NCBI GenBank assembly: GCA_003134785.1
Contig: PLCN01000003.1
Span: 124,001 to 188,000, forward strand
Length of the DNA: 64,000 bases
From: Spartobacteria bacterium
GTDB taxonomy: Bacteria; Verrucomicrobiota; Verrucomicrobiia; Chthoniobacterales; UBA10450
Direction: 5' to 3'
The notes beneath the pieces were generated by a model. It was not told the origin of the DNA and did not search any database. It worked only from the letters and a program-made list of their open reading frames with translations. The position numbers and the translations under genes were made by a program. Numbering within the stretch: the first letter of the stretch is position 1; every line of letters starts with the position of its first letter. Shown here in pieces: positions 18,152 through 26,249 of this stretch.

Positions 18152-18490
18152 CTAACCGGGCGGCCACGCCAAGGCGCGTTTCCCGAGCACGTGCAGGTGC
18201 AGATGCGGAACGCTCTCGCCCGCGTCGGGTCCGCTGTTGATCACGACGCGATAGCCCGAAGTCAGCAGGTCCAGCTTTTCGGCCACCGTGCGCGACGCGA
18301 GAAGCAGCTTTCCAAGCAACGCCTCATCGGCCGGCGTTGCATCCGCCAGTCTCGGCACCACGCGCTTTGGCACAATCAACACATGCACCGGCGCCTGTGG
18401 ATTCACATCACGAAACGCCAGCACATCGGCATCTTCCCAGACGATATCGGCGGGAATTTCGCGCCGGACGATTTTTTCGAAAATGGTCAC
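18152..18490 (-). CDS. HIT-family nucleotide-binding protein (HinT-like)
   Basis: The 112-residue protein opens with MTIFEKIVRREIPADIVWED, the hallmark N-terminus of HinT-type purine nucleoside phosphoramidases. The catalytic triad is in SVPHLHLHVLGKRALAWPPG (H-x-H-x-H-x-x). The length matches the family. It would hydrolyse AMP-lysine or similar AMP-N bonds in the cytoplasm; the natural substrate is not certain. It lies 28 bp downstream of the next minus-strand gene and may be part of the nrdR transcript. Confidence 0.9.
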   Translation of the reverse strand: MTIFEKIVRREIPADIVWEDADVLAFRDVNPQAPVHVLIVPKRVVPRLADATPADEALLGKLLLASRTVAEKLDLLTSGYRVVINSGPDAGESVPHLHLHVLGKRALAWPPG

Positions 18491-18518
18491 GACGTTTTCC
18501 GGCGGCCTCCCGCGCCGT

Positions 18519-19103
18519 TCAGCGGATGAAGCAGCGCAGATGATCGAGCTCCGAAGTCGACGCCAGCCGCTCGCGCACGAAACAGATCACTTCCTCGCGC
18601 AACGTGTCGCAGGTGCGCGTCCATGTCTTCGCGCCGCGGAGATGTTTTACGCATGCTTGTAGATCGCAAAGATGGAGACTGTCGGCGCGAGCGCTCACGA
18701 GCGCGCTGATCCGTTTCTCCAAACCATCAAAAAACGCGAGCTCATATCCGGCGCCCGCTTCCTGCGCAATCTCCAGCAGCGAAAACGAAACCGGCGGAGG
18801 CGAAGGCACGAAGTACGGAACGATCTCCTTGTAACCGATCACCTTCAGCACATAGCGCACGGTTTGCGAAAGCTGATCGAACGGGACGATCGACTCGTCG
18901 TTTCGCAGCCGCAAATAAAACGCGATGCTTTCCGTGACGTGATCCGTCAGCCACCATTTCGGGTAGCCGGCGTCGTCCGCCGCGCGCGTGATCGCCGCGT
19001 GCAGCCACGCCTGGTCGAACTCGAACAACTGACCCGAATCGCAACGCAAATAAGGAAATTCTTCTTTAAACGCGACCATGTGTTTCGACTTTCGTTTCGG
19101 CAT
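18519..19103 (-). CDS. Conserved hypothetical protein downstream of nrdR
   Basis: The product is about 194 residues from MPKRKSKHMVAFKEEFPYLR. No known domain was recognised. The pattern is that of a soluble alpha-helical protein with no signal peptide. It contains FEFDQAWLHAAITRAADDAG, a tryptophan-rich stretch PKWWLTDHVTESIAFYLRLR and, near the end, two cysteines in SLHLCDLQACVKHL and one in RTCDTLREEVICFV. The WWLTDHVTESIA segment, with PFDQLSQTVRYVLKVIGY following, recalls proteins encoded beside ribonucleotide reductase regulators in related bacteria, but this link is from context only. The start is inside the end of nrdR (38-bp overlap); an upstream in-frame start at 19136 is also open. 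Confidence 0.65.
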   Translation of the reverse strand: MPKRKSKHMVAFKEEFPYLRCDSGQLFEFDQAWLHAAITRAADDAGYPKWWLTDHVTESIAFYLRLRNDESIVPFDQLSQTVRYVLKVIGYKEIVPYFVPSPPPVSFSLLEIAQEAGAGYELAFFDGLEKRISALVSARADSLHLCDLQACVKHLRGAKTWTRTCDTLREEVICFVRERLASTSELDHLRCFIR

Positions 19104-19635
19104 CCCGCACTCCAGCCCCGACCGGATGCGATCCACCTTGCGCTAATTCCGACTCAAATAATTCGCGCTGGAGGGCGTTCGGTTTGATCCGACGGCCGAG
19201 CGCCTGGATGGCATCGACAAATTGATCGGCGTCCTCGAAACGGCGATGGACCGACGCATATCGCAAATACGCCACCTCATCGATCTCACGCAATTTCTCC
19301 AGCACCTTCGTCCCGATCGTCGCCGAAGAAACTTCGCGGCCGCTCGTCTCCAGCTCGTGCACGATTTCGTCCACCGCAGTCTCGAGCGTGACGAGACTGA
19401 TCGAGCGTTTCTCGCAAGCTTTGGCCAGGCTGTTCACGAGTTTGCGGCGATCAAACGGTTCATGCGTGCGATCGCGCTTGATGACGCGCAGATCGGAGCG
19501 CTCGATTTGCTCGTAAGTGGTGAACCGGTACGCGCACTGTAAACAAACGCGGCGGCGGCGGATGCTGGAACTATCACGAGACTGGCGGGAGTCGATGACT
19601 TTGTCGTCACGAAAGCCGCACTTGGGACAACGCAT
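19066..19635 (-). CDS. nrdR: Transcriptional repressor NrdR
   Basis: The 189-residue regulator represses ribonucleotide reductase genes in response to the dATP/ATP ratio. The zinc ribbon is at the very N-terminus: MRCPKCGFRDDKVIDSRQSR with a second pair in RVCLQCAYRFTTYE. The ATP-cone follows from RVIKRDRTHEPFDRRKLVNS to about residue 145. The last 40 residues (from KPNALQRELFESELAQGG) are a longer tail than the usual 150-residue NrdR and overlap the next gene, so the tail may be partly lineage-specific. No nrd structural genes are in the window. Confidence 0.93.
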   Translation of the reverse strand: MRCPKCGFRDDKVIDSRQSRDSSSIRRRRVCLQCAYRFTTYEQIERSDLRVIKRDRTHEPFDRRKLVNSLAKACEKRSISLVTLETAVDEIVHELETSGREVSSATIGTKVLEKLREIDEVAYLRYASVHRRFEDADQFVDAIQALGRRIKPNALQRELFESELAQGGSHPVGAGVRDAETKVETHGRV

Positions 19636-19857
19636 AGTGTCGGCGGAGTAAGTAACACACCATAAGTTGTGGCGTCAACGCTTTGCGCGAGAAAAATTAT
19701 TTTCTATTTTCCTTTAGCGGCAGTCTATGACCGCCGACGATTTCCGCGCGATTCATTGCGGCAGCAAATCGAGAAGCGGCAGAATGTGTTGTCTGGTGAT
19801 TCTGCACTTCGATTTTTTCCTCGACAGCTGTCAGCGGATGTGAAAAGCGCCGAGTGA

Positions 19858-20222
19858 ATGCACGAGAGCTTTTTTCATGAATTCGTCGGCCACCGGGTTC
19901 GCGGCGGATTCACGATCGTCCGGCTTGAAGTCGCGGATGCGCTCTTGGCCGACGCGCTCGGGCGAGAGGCCGTCGCGCGCACTTACATCATCGGATCGCA
20001 ATTCTTTGTCACCATCCGTTCTGGCCTCTCGGACAAGGAACTTTCAGTTACGATCTATCACGAGATTCTCGAAGCGGCGACGGTCGCTTCGATCGATCCA
20101 CCCGAAGGAGTGCGAAATTTCAACGAAATGCATTCGAACGCGCGGCTTACCAAGCGCACGAACAATTCGGGAGAGTCTCCCTGGAGAAACCTGATCGCAT
20201 GTTGCAATTCTACGGGTTCTGA
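19858..20222 (+). pseudogene. Hypothetical gene with an apparent -1 frameshift
   Basis: Translation from 19858 gives MHESFFHEFVGHRVRGGFTI and a continuous sensible sequence to about PPEGVRNFNE (near 20125). After that the same frame becomes low-quality, while another frame continues as AFERAAYQAHEQFGRVSLEK and ends FYGF-stop at 20220-20222. The composition of the second part (helical, charged) suits the first, so a one-base loss near 20127 is the simplest reading. The true length would be about 121 residues. No domain was recognised. The upstream TGA ends exactly before the ATG. It is either a genuine frameshift mutation or a sequencing or assembly error. Confidence 0.5.
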
Positions 20223-20235
20223 TGACAATCAAGTT

Positions 20236-20433
20236 GTGGCCAAACGCGACGCTATCCAGATCGAACTGGTTAAACTCCCCGGGGGCGAGCGACTGCTGCG
20301 CCTGGCCGAGCCCATGTCAGGCCTCGCGTTGGAGCGAAAACTGGATGCGACTCGATCGGTGCATGAGCAAAAGGAGCAGCTCCTCGACGTTTTCGAAATC
20401 GCTCTTAAGCGCGCCGCATTAACGGTCGCGTAA
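20236..20433 (+). CDS. Small hypothetical protein
   Basis: A GTG at 20236 opens a 65-residue frame: MAKRDAIQIELVKLPGGERL, then LRLAEPMSGLALERKLDATR and a charged helical tail with KEQLLDVFEIALKRAA. It reads as a small folded protein rather than noise. Its start lies 13 bp after the end of the frameshifted gene and the two probably form one unit. An ATG at 20222 overlaps that stop but is in a different frame that gives nonsense, so a second indel near the start cannot be excluded. No family was recognised. Confidence 0.45.
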   Translation: MAKRDAIQIELVKLPGGERLLRLAEPMSGLALERKLDATRSVHEQKEQLLDVFEIALKRAALTVA

Positions 20434-20439
20434 AATCAT

Positions 20440-20524
20440 CACCGTCGCCGGCACGGCGCGACGAAGAGCGTGCCCACCGACCTTTTTTCGAAATGAATTT
20501 CGGGAGCAGGTCGGTTTTGCCACC
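20440..20524 (-). pseudogene. Orphaned extra C-terminal repeat of topoisomerase III
   Basis: Just beyond the topB stop and in the same frame, after three in-frame stops, the minus strand reads GKTDLLPKFISKKGR. That is close to the topB repeat segment GKTDLIKGFISKKGR about 150 residues upstream. It degrades after this into low-similarity sequence. It looks like the remains of a further C-terminal repeat cut off by nonsense mutations. Confidence 0.55.
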
Positions 20525-20569
20525 GTAACCAATTTTTGAGTCCGCTCTTTCGGACTAAATTCAGAGAAC

Positions 20570-23350
20570 TCAGCGCGGGGGAAACTCGAACTCGGCTTTG
20601 TCCTTTTTCTGCGAGAGGACAAGATGCGCTCCGAATTTGTTGCCGCGTTTCGAAACGAAATCTTCGATCAGCGGCGACCTTCCTTCACTCAGAAGCTCTT
20701 TTACCTCCTCGGGAGTGATGTCGTGCTCGCACAATTTTTTCGAGAGCTTAAAGACCTGTCGATTGTCCTGATCGGGCTTGCGCACATAGTAGGCATCGTC
20801 CATTTCGACCAGCTCGCCGCCGTGCGTCTTGCTTTCCCCAATGACTTTCGCTTTCGAGAGATCGGCTTTCGCGCGCGCTTTGCGCTCGACCGGCTTGCCA
20901 TCCTTGCCGGTTTTCGCGGCGCGCGGCGGAAATTCCCAGCGGATCTTCGCATCGGCACGCACGAGAAAAGCATCGAACGGGCGTCCTTTTTTGGAAATGA
21001 ATCCCTTGATCAGATCGGTCTTGCCTTGTTCGACCAGCCGCACTGCTTGTTCACGTGGGACTTCCTTCTTACACATAAGGCGCGGCACGCGAAGAGCCTG
21101 CTTCCATTCGCCGTTTTCACGCTCGCGCAACACGTAGCTCGAGCCGACTTCGCATAATTCCGCACCGGTCGCGGGGTCGGTCCAAAATGATTCGACCGAG
21201 CCAAGATCGACTCCGTCGCCAAAATCGTATTCGGCTTTCCATTTCCCCGTCGTCTCGTCCTTCACCAGTTTGAGAGTGGCGGCGAAGCTGGCCCGGGTTT
21301 TGTTCGAAATGAAACCGTCGAGTGGACCGATGGCGCCTTTCTCGACCAGCTCGCGAATTTCGTTCTCCTCCATTTTGCGGCCGCCAATGACCTTGTAGAT
21401 CATGAACTCGCCGTCCTGCGACTTATAGCCGCGCAACGTTTCGCGCAGCGGCTTGCCGTCGGTCGGGGAAAGGATGTCGGTCTCGCGCGCGACGGAATCG
21501 TCTTCCTCGAAACCTTTCACGCGCTCCACGATGCCTTTCGTTTCGGCCACGATCTCGGCCATGAATTTCTCTCGCGGGAATTTCCCGTGCTCCATCAAAC
21601 GCAACTGATGTTCCCATTCCCCGGTCATCGCCGGACTTGTTAGGTCGGATGCTTTCACGGCTTCGAGAAATTGGATGAGCTGCTCGGCTTTCGCGGTCGG
21701 GACGAGTTCGCGCTGCTGCCGATCCATGTATTTCTGGTAGATCAAGCCATCGATCGTATCGGCGCGCGTGGCGGGCGTGCCGAGGCCGCGCTCTTTCATC
21801 GCTTCGGAAGACTCTTCGTCTTCTACCAGTTTCCCCGCCGTTTCCATCGCGGAGAGTAGGGTCGCTTCAGTGTAACGCGGCGGCGGCTTCGTCGTCTCCG
21901 CGTGCAAGGTGGCTTCGACTGTCTTCGCCTGATTCTTGTCTTCCGCGCTCAACGGCGGCAACGCCTTACCCGAGTCGTCATCAACCGTGCTCTTGCCGTA
22001 AACTTCCAGCCATCCGGCGGCAGTGAGCACTTTCCCTTCGGTTTTGAATTTGTGCGCAGCGATCTGACTGACGCGCGTGGTGATATCGAATTCTGCCGCG
22101 GGAAAAAAGACGGCGACGAAACGTCGCGCGACCATGTCGTAAATCTTCCCTTCCGCCTCATCCAGGTTCTTCGCTTCCGACGCGGTGGGAATAATGGCGA
22201 AGTGGTCGCTGATCTGCGCGTTGTTGAAGATGCGTTTGTTAGGCCGAACCCAGTTTTGCGCGAGCACTTTCTCCGCGTGCGACTGGAGGGAACCGGAAAG
22301 ATTGCCCAGCGTTTGCTTCACCACCGAGAGGTAGTCCTCCGGCAGCGCGCGCGAATCGGTGCGCGGGTAGGTCAGCATCTTGTGCCGCTCGTAAAGGGCC
22401 TGCGCAATTTGCAGAGTCCGCTTGGCCGAAAACCCGAACCGGCCATTGGCCTCGCGTTGCAGAGTAGTCAGATCGTAAAGGCGGGGGGCGATCTGCGAGC
22501 TGGCTTTTCTTTCTTCAGACACGCTCGCGAGCGGATGACCCTGGCACGCCGCAACCACCGCTTCCGCCGCTGCCTGATCCCACATGCGGTCGATGCGATC
22601 GTGCTCTTCGTCGTTCTTTTTGAAATTTTCTCGCTGATAGACGCCCTCGTATTCGCCCTTCGCGATTCCGAATTTCGCCGTCACGCGCCAATAGCCGCGC
22701 GGTTTGAAATTCCGGATTTCCAATTCACGCGCGTAAACGATCGCGAGCGTCGGCGTCTGCACCCGACCGACCGAGGCGACGTTGCCGGCGCGCGAACCGA
22801 ACATGCGTTTGGTGATCGCGCGCGTGCCGTTGATGCCGATGAGCCAGTCACTCTCGCTGCGCGAACGGGCGGCGTCGGCGAGCCCCTGCATTTCCGCGCC
22901 GTCGCGCAGTTTGCCGAAGCCGTCGCGAATGGCTTGCGGCGTCATCGATTGCAGCCAGAGGCGTTTCACTGGGTGCTTGTTCTTCGCCAACTGCGTGAGG
23001 TAAGTAAAAATCAGTTCGCCCTCGCGGCCGGCATCGCAGGCATTCACGACTTCCGTAATGTCTTTGCGTGCGAGAAGCTTTTTCAACTGCGCGAATTTGT
23101 CCTTGGAACTTTCGCTCGGCTTGAGCTCGAATTTCTCGGGAATGATGGGCAGCGTTTCGAGCCGCCAGAAGCCATACTTTTTCTTATCGATGTCCTCCGG
23201 CATCTGCAGTTCCACGACGTGCCCGACGGCGGAAGAGATGACGTATTGGTCGTTCTCGAAGTGGTCCCCTTTTTTCGGAACCTTGCCAAGCGCGCGAGCG
23301 AGGTCGGCGGCGACGCTGGGTTTCTCGGCGATGATGAGCGATTTGGACAT
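20570..23350 (-). CDS. topB: DNA topoisomerase III (type IA) with extended C-terminal repeats
   Basis: The 926-residue enzyme relaxes or decatenates DNA by breaking one strand. The Toprim domain starts at MSKSLIIAEKPSVAADLARA, with acidic residues in NACDAGREGELIF near 106. The catalytic tyrosine is Y328 in KMLTYPRTDSRALPEDY. SVGRVQTPTLAIV and ERGLGTPATRADTI are further family blocks. After residue about 610, the tail consists of several Toprim_Crpt-type repeats (segments such as LIKGFISKKGRPFDAFL and LIEDFVSKRGNKFGAHL) instead of zinc fingers. Its length exceeds the roughly 650-residue E. coli TopB because of these repeats. Part of the tail is duplicated at 58904-59340. Confidence 0.93.
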   Translation of the reverse strand: MSKSLIIAEKPSVAADLARALGKVPKKGDHFENDQYVISSAVGHVVELQMPEDIDKKKYGFWRLETLPIIPEKFELKPSESSKDKFAQLKKLLARKDITEVVNACDAGREGELIFTYLTQLAKNKHPVKRLWLQSMTPQAIRDGFGKLRDGAEMQGLADAARSRSESDWLIGINGTRAITKRMFGSRAGNVASVGRVQTPTLAIVYARELEIRNFKPRGYWRVTAKFGIAKGEYEGVYQRENFKKNDEEHDRIDRMWDQAAAEAVVAACQGHPLASVSEERKASSQIAPRLYDLTTLQREANGRFGFSAKRTLQIAQALYERHKMLTYPRTDSRALPEDYLSVVKQTLGNLSGSLQSHAEKVLAQNWVRPNKRIFNNAQISDHFAIIPTASEAKNLDEAEGKIYDMVARRFVAVFFPAAEFDITTRVSQIAAHKFKTEGKVLTAAGWLEVYGKSTVDDDSGKALPPLSAEDKNQAKTVEATLHAETTKPPPRYTEATLLSAMETAGKLVEDEESSEAMKERGLGTPATRADTIDGLIYQKYMDRQQRELVPTAKAEQLIQFLEAVKASDLTSPAMTGEWEHQLRLMEHGKFPREKFMAEIVAETKGIVERVKGFEEDDSVARETDILSPTDGKPLRETLRGYKSQDGEFMIYKVIGGRKMEENEIRELVEKGAIGPLDGFISNKTRASFAATLKLVKDETTGKWKAEYDFGDGVDLGSVESFWTDPATGAELCEVGSSYVLRERENGEWKQALRVPRLMCKKEVPREQAVRLVEQGKTDLIKGFISKKGRPFDAFLVRADAKIRWEFPPRAAKTGKDGKPVERKARAKADLSKAKVIGESKTHGGELVEMDDAYYVRKPDQDNRQVFKLSKKLCEHDITPEEVKELLSEGRSPLIEDFVSKRGNKFGAHLVLSQKKDKAEFEFPPR

Positions 23351-23411
23351 TTTTCTGCGGTGAGGAAAGCGCGGCGCCTTGAAAAAACCAGCGGGGCGTT
23401 AAGGAGGCGCG

Positions 23412-23518
23412 TCCGCCAGAGTCGCGAAGTGTTTTTCGGGCGACTGTTTCACCAGCCGCTTTAGCTCAAGGCGGCAGGAGGGTAGAAGAGACCGTCTCGC
23501 TTGGCAAATCGGATTTCA
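23412..23518 (-). pseudogene. Degraded copy of the dprA 3' end
   Basis: About 105 bp here align with the 3' end of the intact dprA (about 24737-24840). Exact shared stretches include TTTCACCAGCCGCTTTAGCT, and AAGAGAC and TCGGATTT recur in order. It corresponds to the last 30 or so residues of DprA, the winged-helix region. Similarity stops at both ends. The alcohol dehydrogenase gene lies between this relic and the intact copy. Confidence 0.65.
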
Positions 23519-23540
23519 CGGGACGGCTCCCCACGCGCGC

Positions 23541-23628
23541 TTCTGTAGCCGCCGCCTTGTGGGCGGCGCGGGAGAGGGTTTGCGGCCGCCAGCAATAAAG
23601 CGCTTCGCGTAGCGAAGCGGCTACAGAA
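23541..23628. repeat. Inverted-repeat element overlapping the ADH stop codon
   Basis: TTCTGTAGCCGC at 23541-23552 is the reverse complement of GCGGCTACAGAA at 23617-23628. The right part (23600-23626) contains a hairpin with arms CGCTTCGC/GCGAAGCG and is repeated, with one mismatch, at 24694-24720. The TAG stop of the alcohol dehydrogenase lies inside it (CTA at 23621-23623). Confidence 0.65.
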
Positions 23629-24649
23629 GAATCACGACGCGGACGTCGTCGCCGAATTTTTCGAGGCGATCTAAGACGCCGTTCACGGCTTCAGCCTCAA
23701 GTGGAACCGTGCGGACAATGCCGTGCGACAAATCAAGTTTCCCCGTGCGCACCAACTCCAGGAGCAACGGAATCTCACTCGCCAGATGATCCGATACGCC
23801 GATGATCTCCGCTTCCTTGTTCACGATCTCCGAGTATGACGCGACTTCGAAAGTTTCCTGGGTGAGGCCGACGAGCGCGGCCCGACCGAGAATCCCTAAC
23901 GACTTCACGGCTTGATGCATGGTGAGCGGCAGACCGATCAATTCCAGCGCGACATCCACGCCACGTCCATGCGTCAATTCCTGAAGCTGCTCCACGGGAT
24001 TGCCGGCAGCGGGGTTCACTGAAATCGCGCCGAACTGCTCCGCGAGCTCGAGCTTGCGCGGATTGATGTCAACAGCGAACACGTTCGCCGCGCCAAAATG
24101 CCTGGCCAATTGCACCGCCGAAATACCCAGGCCACCGACGCCGAAGATCGCGACCGTTTCTGCGGCGCGCAGCCGGACTTTGTTCAACGCATGCAGCGAG
24201 GTGGCGGACGAGCACATCAAAATCGCGCCCTGCTCGAATGGAATTTCGGCCGGTAAGCGAAAGACGCTGCGCTCGGGCACCACGATGAATTCCGCGTAGC
24301 CGCCGTCGCGATGTTTTCCGATCATTTGGACGGCGGTGCAAAACTGTTCGGTGCCGGCCTTGCAGAAAGCGCACTGACCGCAGGTCACCAGGTAATGCAC
24401 GCAAACGCGATCACCTGTGGCGAAACCGGCAACCTCCGCGCCCGTTTCCTCCACCACCCCGGCGATCTCATGGCCAAGCGTCAGCGGCAGATGCGCGACC
24501 GGAGAAACTCCCGCGCGGTAGTGCGCGTCTGAATGACAAATGCCCGCGCCTTTTACGCGAATCAAAACATCGCCCGCACCGACCGGCGGAATTTCGATCT
24601 CTTCTTCCTTCAGAGGCGAACCGGGCTTAATCAGACGAACGGCTCTCAT
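23621..24649 (-). CDS. Zinc-dependent medium-chain alcohol dehydrogenase
   Basis: The 342-residue protein is a member of the MDR superfamily. The catalytic zinc ligands are in GICHSDAHYRAG (Cys) and LTLGHEIAGVVEE (His-Glu). The structural zinc cluster is CGQCAFCKAGTEQFC. The Rossmann loop is VAIFGVGGLGISAVQLARHF, followed by the acidic strand end AVDINPRKLEL, which suggests NAD rather than NADP. It should oxidise an alcohol or reduce an aldehyde; the substrate is unknown. It is flanked by direct copies of a 27-bp palindromic repeat and by a broken copy of the dprA 3' end, which suggests that it was inserted into, or duplicated within, this operon. Confidence 0.88.
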   Translation of the reverse strand: MRAVRLIKPGSPLKEEEIEIPPVGAGDVLIRVKGAGICHSDAHYRAGVSPVAHLPLTLGHEIAGVVEETGAEVAGFATGDRVCVHYLVTCGQCAFCKAGTEQFCTAVQMIGKHRDGGYAEFIVVPERSVFRLPAEIPFEQGAILMCSSATSLHALNKVRLRAAETVAIFGVGGLGISAVQLARHFGAANVFAVDINPRKLELAEQFGAISVNPAAGNPVEQLQELTHGRGVDVALELIGLPLTMHQAVKSLGILGRAALVGLTQETFEVASYSEIVNKEAEIIGVSDHLASEIPLLLELVRTGKLDLSHGIVRTVPLEAEAVNGVLDRLEKFGDDVRVVILL

Positions 24650-24693
24650 GTGGATGATTGAAAACGGGTATATCCGCGGCCCGGCTTGATCCC

Positions 24694-24720
24694 GCGCTTC
24701 GCATAGCGAAGCGGCTACAG
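24694..24720. repeat. 27-bp palindromic repeat, direct copy of 23600-23626
   Basis: The sequence has arms CGCTTCGC and GCGAAGCG around a TA centre, then GCTACAG. It differs from 23600-23626 by one base. The two copies bracket the alcohol dehydrogenase gene in the same orientation. Confidence 0.7.
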
Positions 24721-24732
24721 CCCGAACGTTGT

Positions 24733-25833
24733 TTACGCCAGCTTCACGAAATATTTCCCGGGCAGTTGTTTCACCAGCCGCTTTAGCTCCAGGCGCAACA
24801 AACTGGAAGAGACGGTCCCGCTCGGCAATTCGGATTTTGTCGCGATGTCGTCGATCGACGTTTCGGTTGCCTTGATAGCATCGTAGACGCGCCGCTCATC
24901 GTCGGTCAGCTCAGGCAGAGCGCGCACAGCCGCCTCGGGCGACGGCTTCGTTTCCGGCAGCAGGATCTGCAAATCATCGAGAAGATCGTTCGCATCCATG
25001 ACGAGCTTGGCACCCTGCTGGATCAGGCGGTTCGATCCTTGCGCGCTCGGCGCATTGATGTGACCTGGCACGGCGTAAACCGAGCGGCCTTGCTCGAGCG
25101 CTTGCGCGACGGTGATCAGCGCGCCGCTGTTGAGGCCCGCTTCAACCACGAGCAGGCCGTGGCTCCAGCCGCTGATGATTCGGTTCCGCATCGGAAACGT
25201 TTGGCGGTCGGGTTCGATCTCCATCGAGAACTCAGAAACGATCGCGCCGTTGCCGCTGCGAATTTTTTCTGCGAGCGCGGCGTTCTCCGGCGGATAAAGC
25301 TTCGATAAACCGGAGCCGATGACAGCCACCGTTCGTCCTTTCGCCGCGAGCGCGCCTTGATGCGCCGCGGTGTCGATCCCGCGCGCCAACCCGCTGATGA
25401 CCGTGAGACCCGCGTAGGCAAGCTGGTAGGAAAGCTTTTTGGCCGACTCCATTCCGTAATGCGTCGTACGCCGCGAACCGATGACAGCGATGGCGTGTTG
25501 ATCGCGCTCGGTCAGTTCGCCCCAAACGTAGAGAACGATCGGCGGCGCATGGATCTCGCGCAGCTGACGCGGATAGAACGGCGATTCAGCGGTAATAACG
25601 TTCGCGCCAAATTCGCGGATGCGTTCAAGCTCCGCCGGCAGGTCGACGATGGTTTCCCAACGGACAATTTGATCTGCGACGTCGTTGCCAATTCCTTCGA
25701 TTGCGCGCAAAGCATCCCGCTTTGCCGCAAGAACACGATCGGGCGTTTCAAAAACTTCCAGGAGCTTCCGCAACCGAACCGGCCCCATGGTGGGAAGCAT
25801 GTTCGGAGCAATGCAAGCTTCGGTGGGGGTCAT
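24733..25833 (-). CDS. dprA: DNA-processing protein DprA (Smf)
   Basis: The 366-residue protein loads RecA onto incoming single-stranded DNA during natural transformation. An N-terminal helix-hairpin-helix-like part (AIEGIGNDVADQIVRW, about 43-60) is followed by the Rossmann-like DprA domain: HAIAVIGSRRTTHYG, TVISGLARGIDTAAHQGALA, TVAVIGSGLSKLYPPEN, FPMRNRIISGWSHGLLVVEA and YAVPGHINAPSAQGSNRLIQ. A C-terminal winged helix covers about 310-366 (SIDDIATKSELPSGTVSSSL). Its ATG overlaps the PIN-domain stop by 4 bp, so it is co-translated with the upstream genes. Presence of dprA suggests, but does not prove, competence. Confidence 0.94.
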   Translation of the reverse strand: MTPTEACIAPNMLPTMGPVRLRKLLEVFETPDRVLAAKRDALRAIEGIGNDVADQIVRWETIVDLPAELERIREFGANVITAESPFYPRQLREIHAPPIVLYVWGELTERDQHAIAVIGSRRTTHYGMESAKKLSYQLAYAGLTVISGLARGIDTAAHQGALAAKGRTVAVIGSGLSKLYPPENAALAEKIRSGNGAIVSEFSMEIEPDRQTFPMRNRIISGWSHGLLVVEAGLNSGALITVAQALEQGRSVYAVPGHINAPSAQGSNRLIQQGAKLVMDANDLLDDLQILLPETKPSPEAAVRALPELTDDERRVYDAIKATETSIDDIATKSELPSGTVSSSLLRLELKRLVKQLPGKYFVKLA

Positions 25834-26249
25834 TTTTGTCTCGCAAACTGAAGTAGGAAATTGCGCGGTGTTAGGACAGGAATGACCGAGCCACGATAAT
25901 CGCCAATGTTTCGAGTGACGATGAACTCGGCGTCGATGGAAATGGCGGCCGCCACCTGGAGCGCATTTTCAAAATCGTTCATCCGCATGGTCAGCGCGTG
26001 GCGCACGCTTTCAGTGCCACCGCTCGCGACTATTGCGAACTCGAGTAGATGCCCCAAAAACAAACGCGCAAAAGAACTCGAGCGCGCTGCACCCAATAAA
26101 TAAAAAAGGTTCGACATTGTGTGCCAGGCCACCGCGGCCGTTTGCGGCGCGTGCTGACACCACTCGATCAAAGCGCGACTGTTTGGACCGAAATCCGGTC
26201 GAGCCAACGCTACGTCCATGAGGACGTCGGTATCCAGCAGCACTTTCAA
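25830..26249 (-). CDS. PIN-domain ribonuclease toxin (VapC-like)
   Basis: The 139-residue protein has a PIN fold. It starts MKVLLDTDVLMDVALARPDF with the first acidic residues. The middle has MRMNDFENALQVAAAISIDA, and the late acidic motif is FIVTRNIGDYRGSVIPVLTP. It would cleave RNA when free from its antitoxin. The overlap with the upstream antitoxin (ATGA at 26246-26249) and the overlap with dprA make it part of one polycistron. The PIN_3-like pattern (D-x-D near the start, TRN.xDY near the end) fits a chromosomal VapC-type toxin. Its target RNA is unknown. Confidence 0.82.
   Translation of the reverse strand: MKVLLDTDVLMDVALARPDFGPNSRALIEWCQHAPQTAAVAWHTMSNLFYLLGAARSSSFARLFLGHLLEFAIVASGGTESVRHALTMRMNDFENALQVAAAISIDAEFIVTRNIGDYRGSVIPVLTPRNFLLQFARQK

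Noticed and set aside
19669-19857. 62-codon plus-strand frame just before the frameshifted gene
   Set aside because: No recognisable fold and an implausible start; it may be part of a damaged upstream gene, but nothing supports a product.
21902-23464. 520-residue plus-strand frame antisense to topB
   Set aside because: Arg-rich shadow; the opposite strand encodes an unmistakable topoisomerase.
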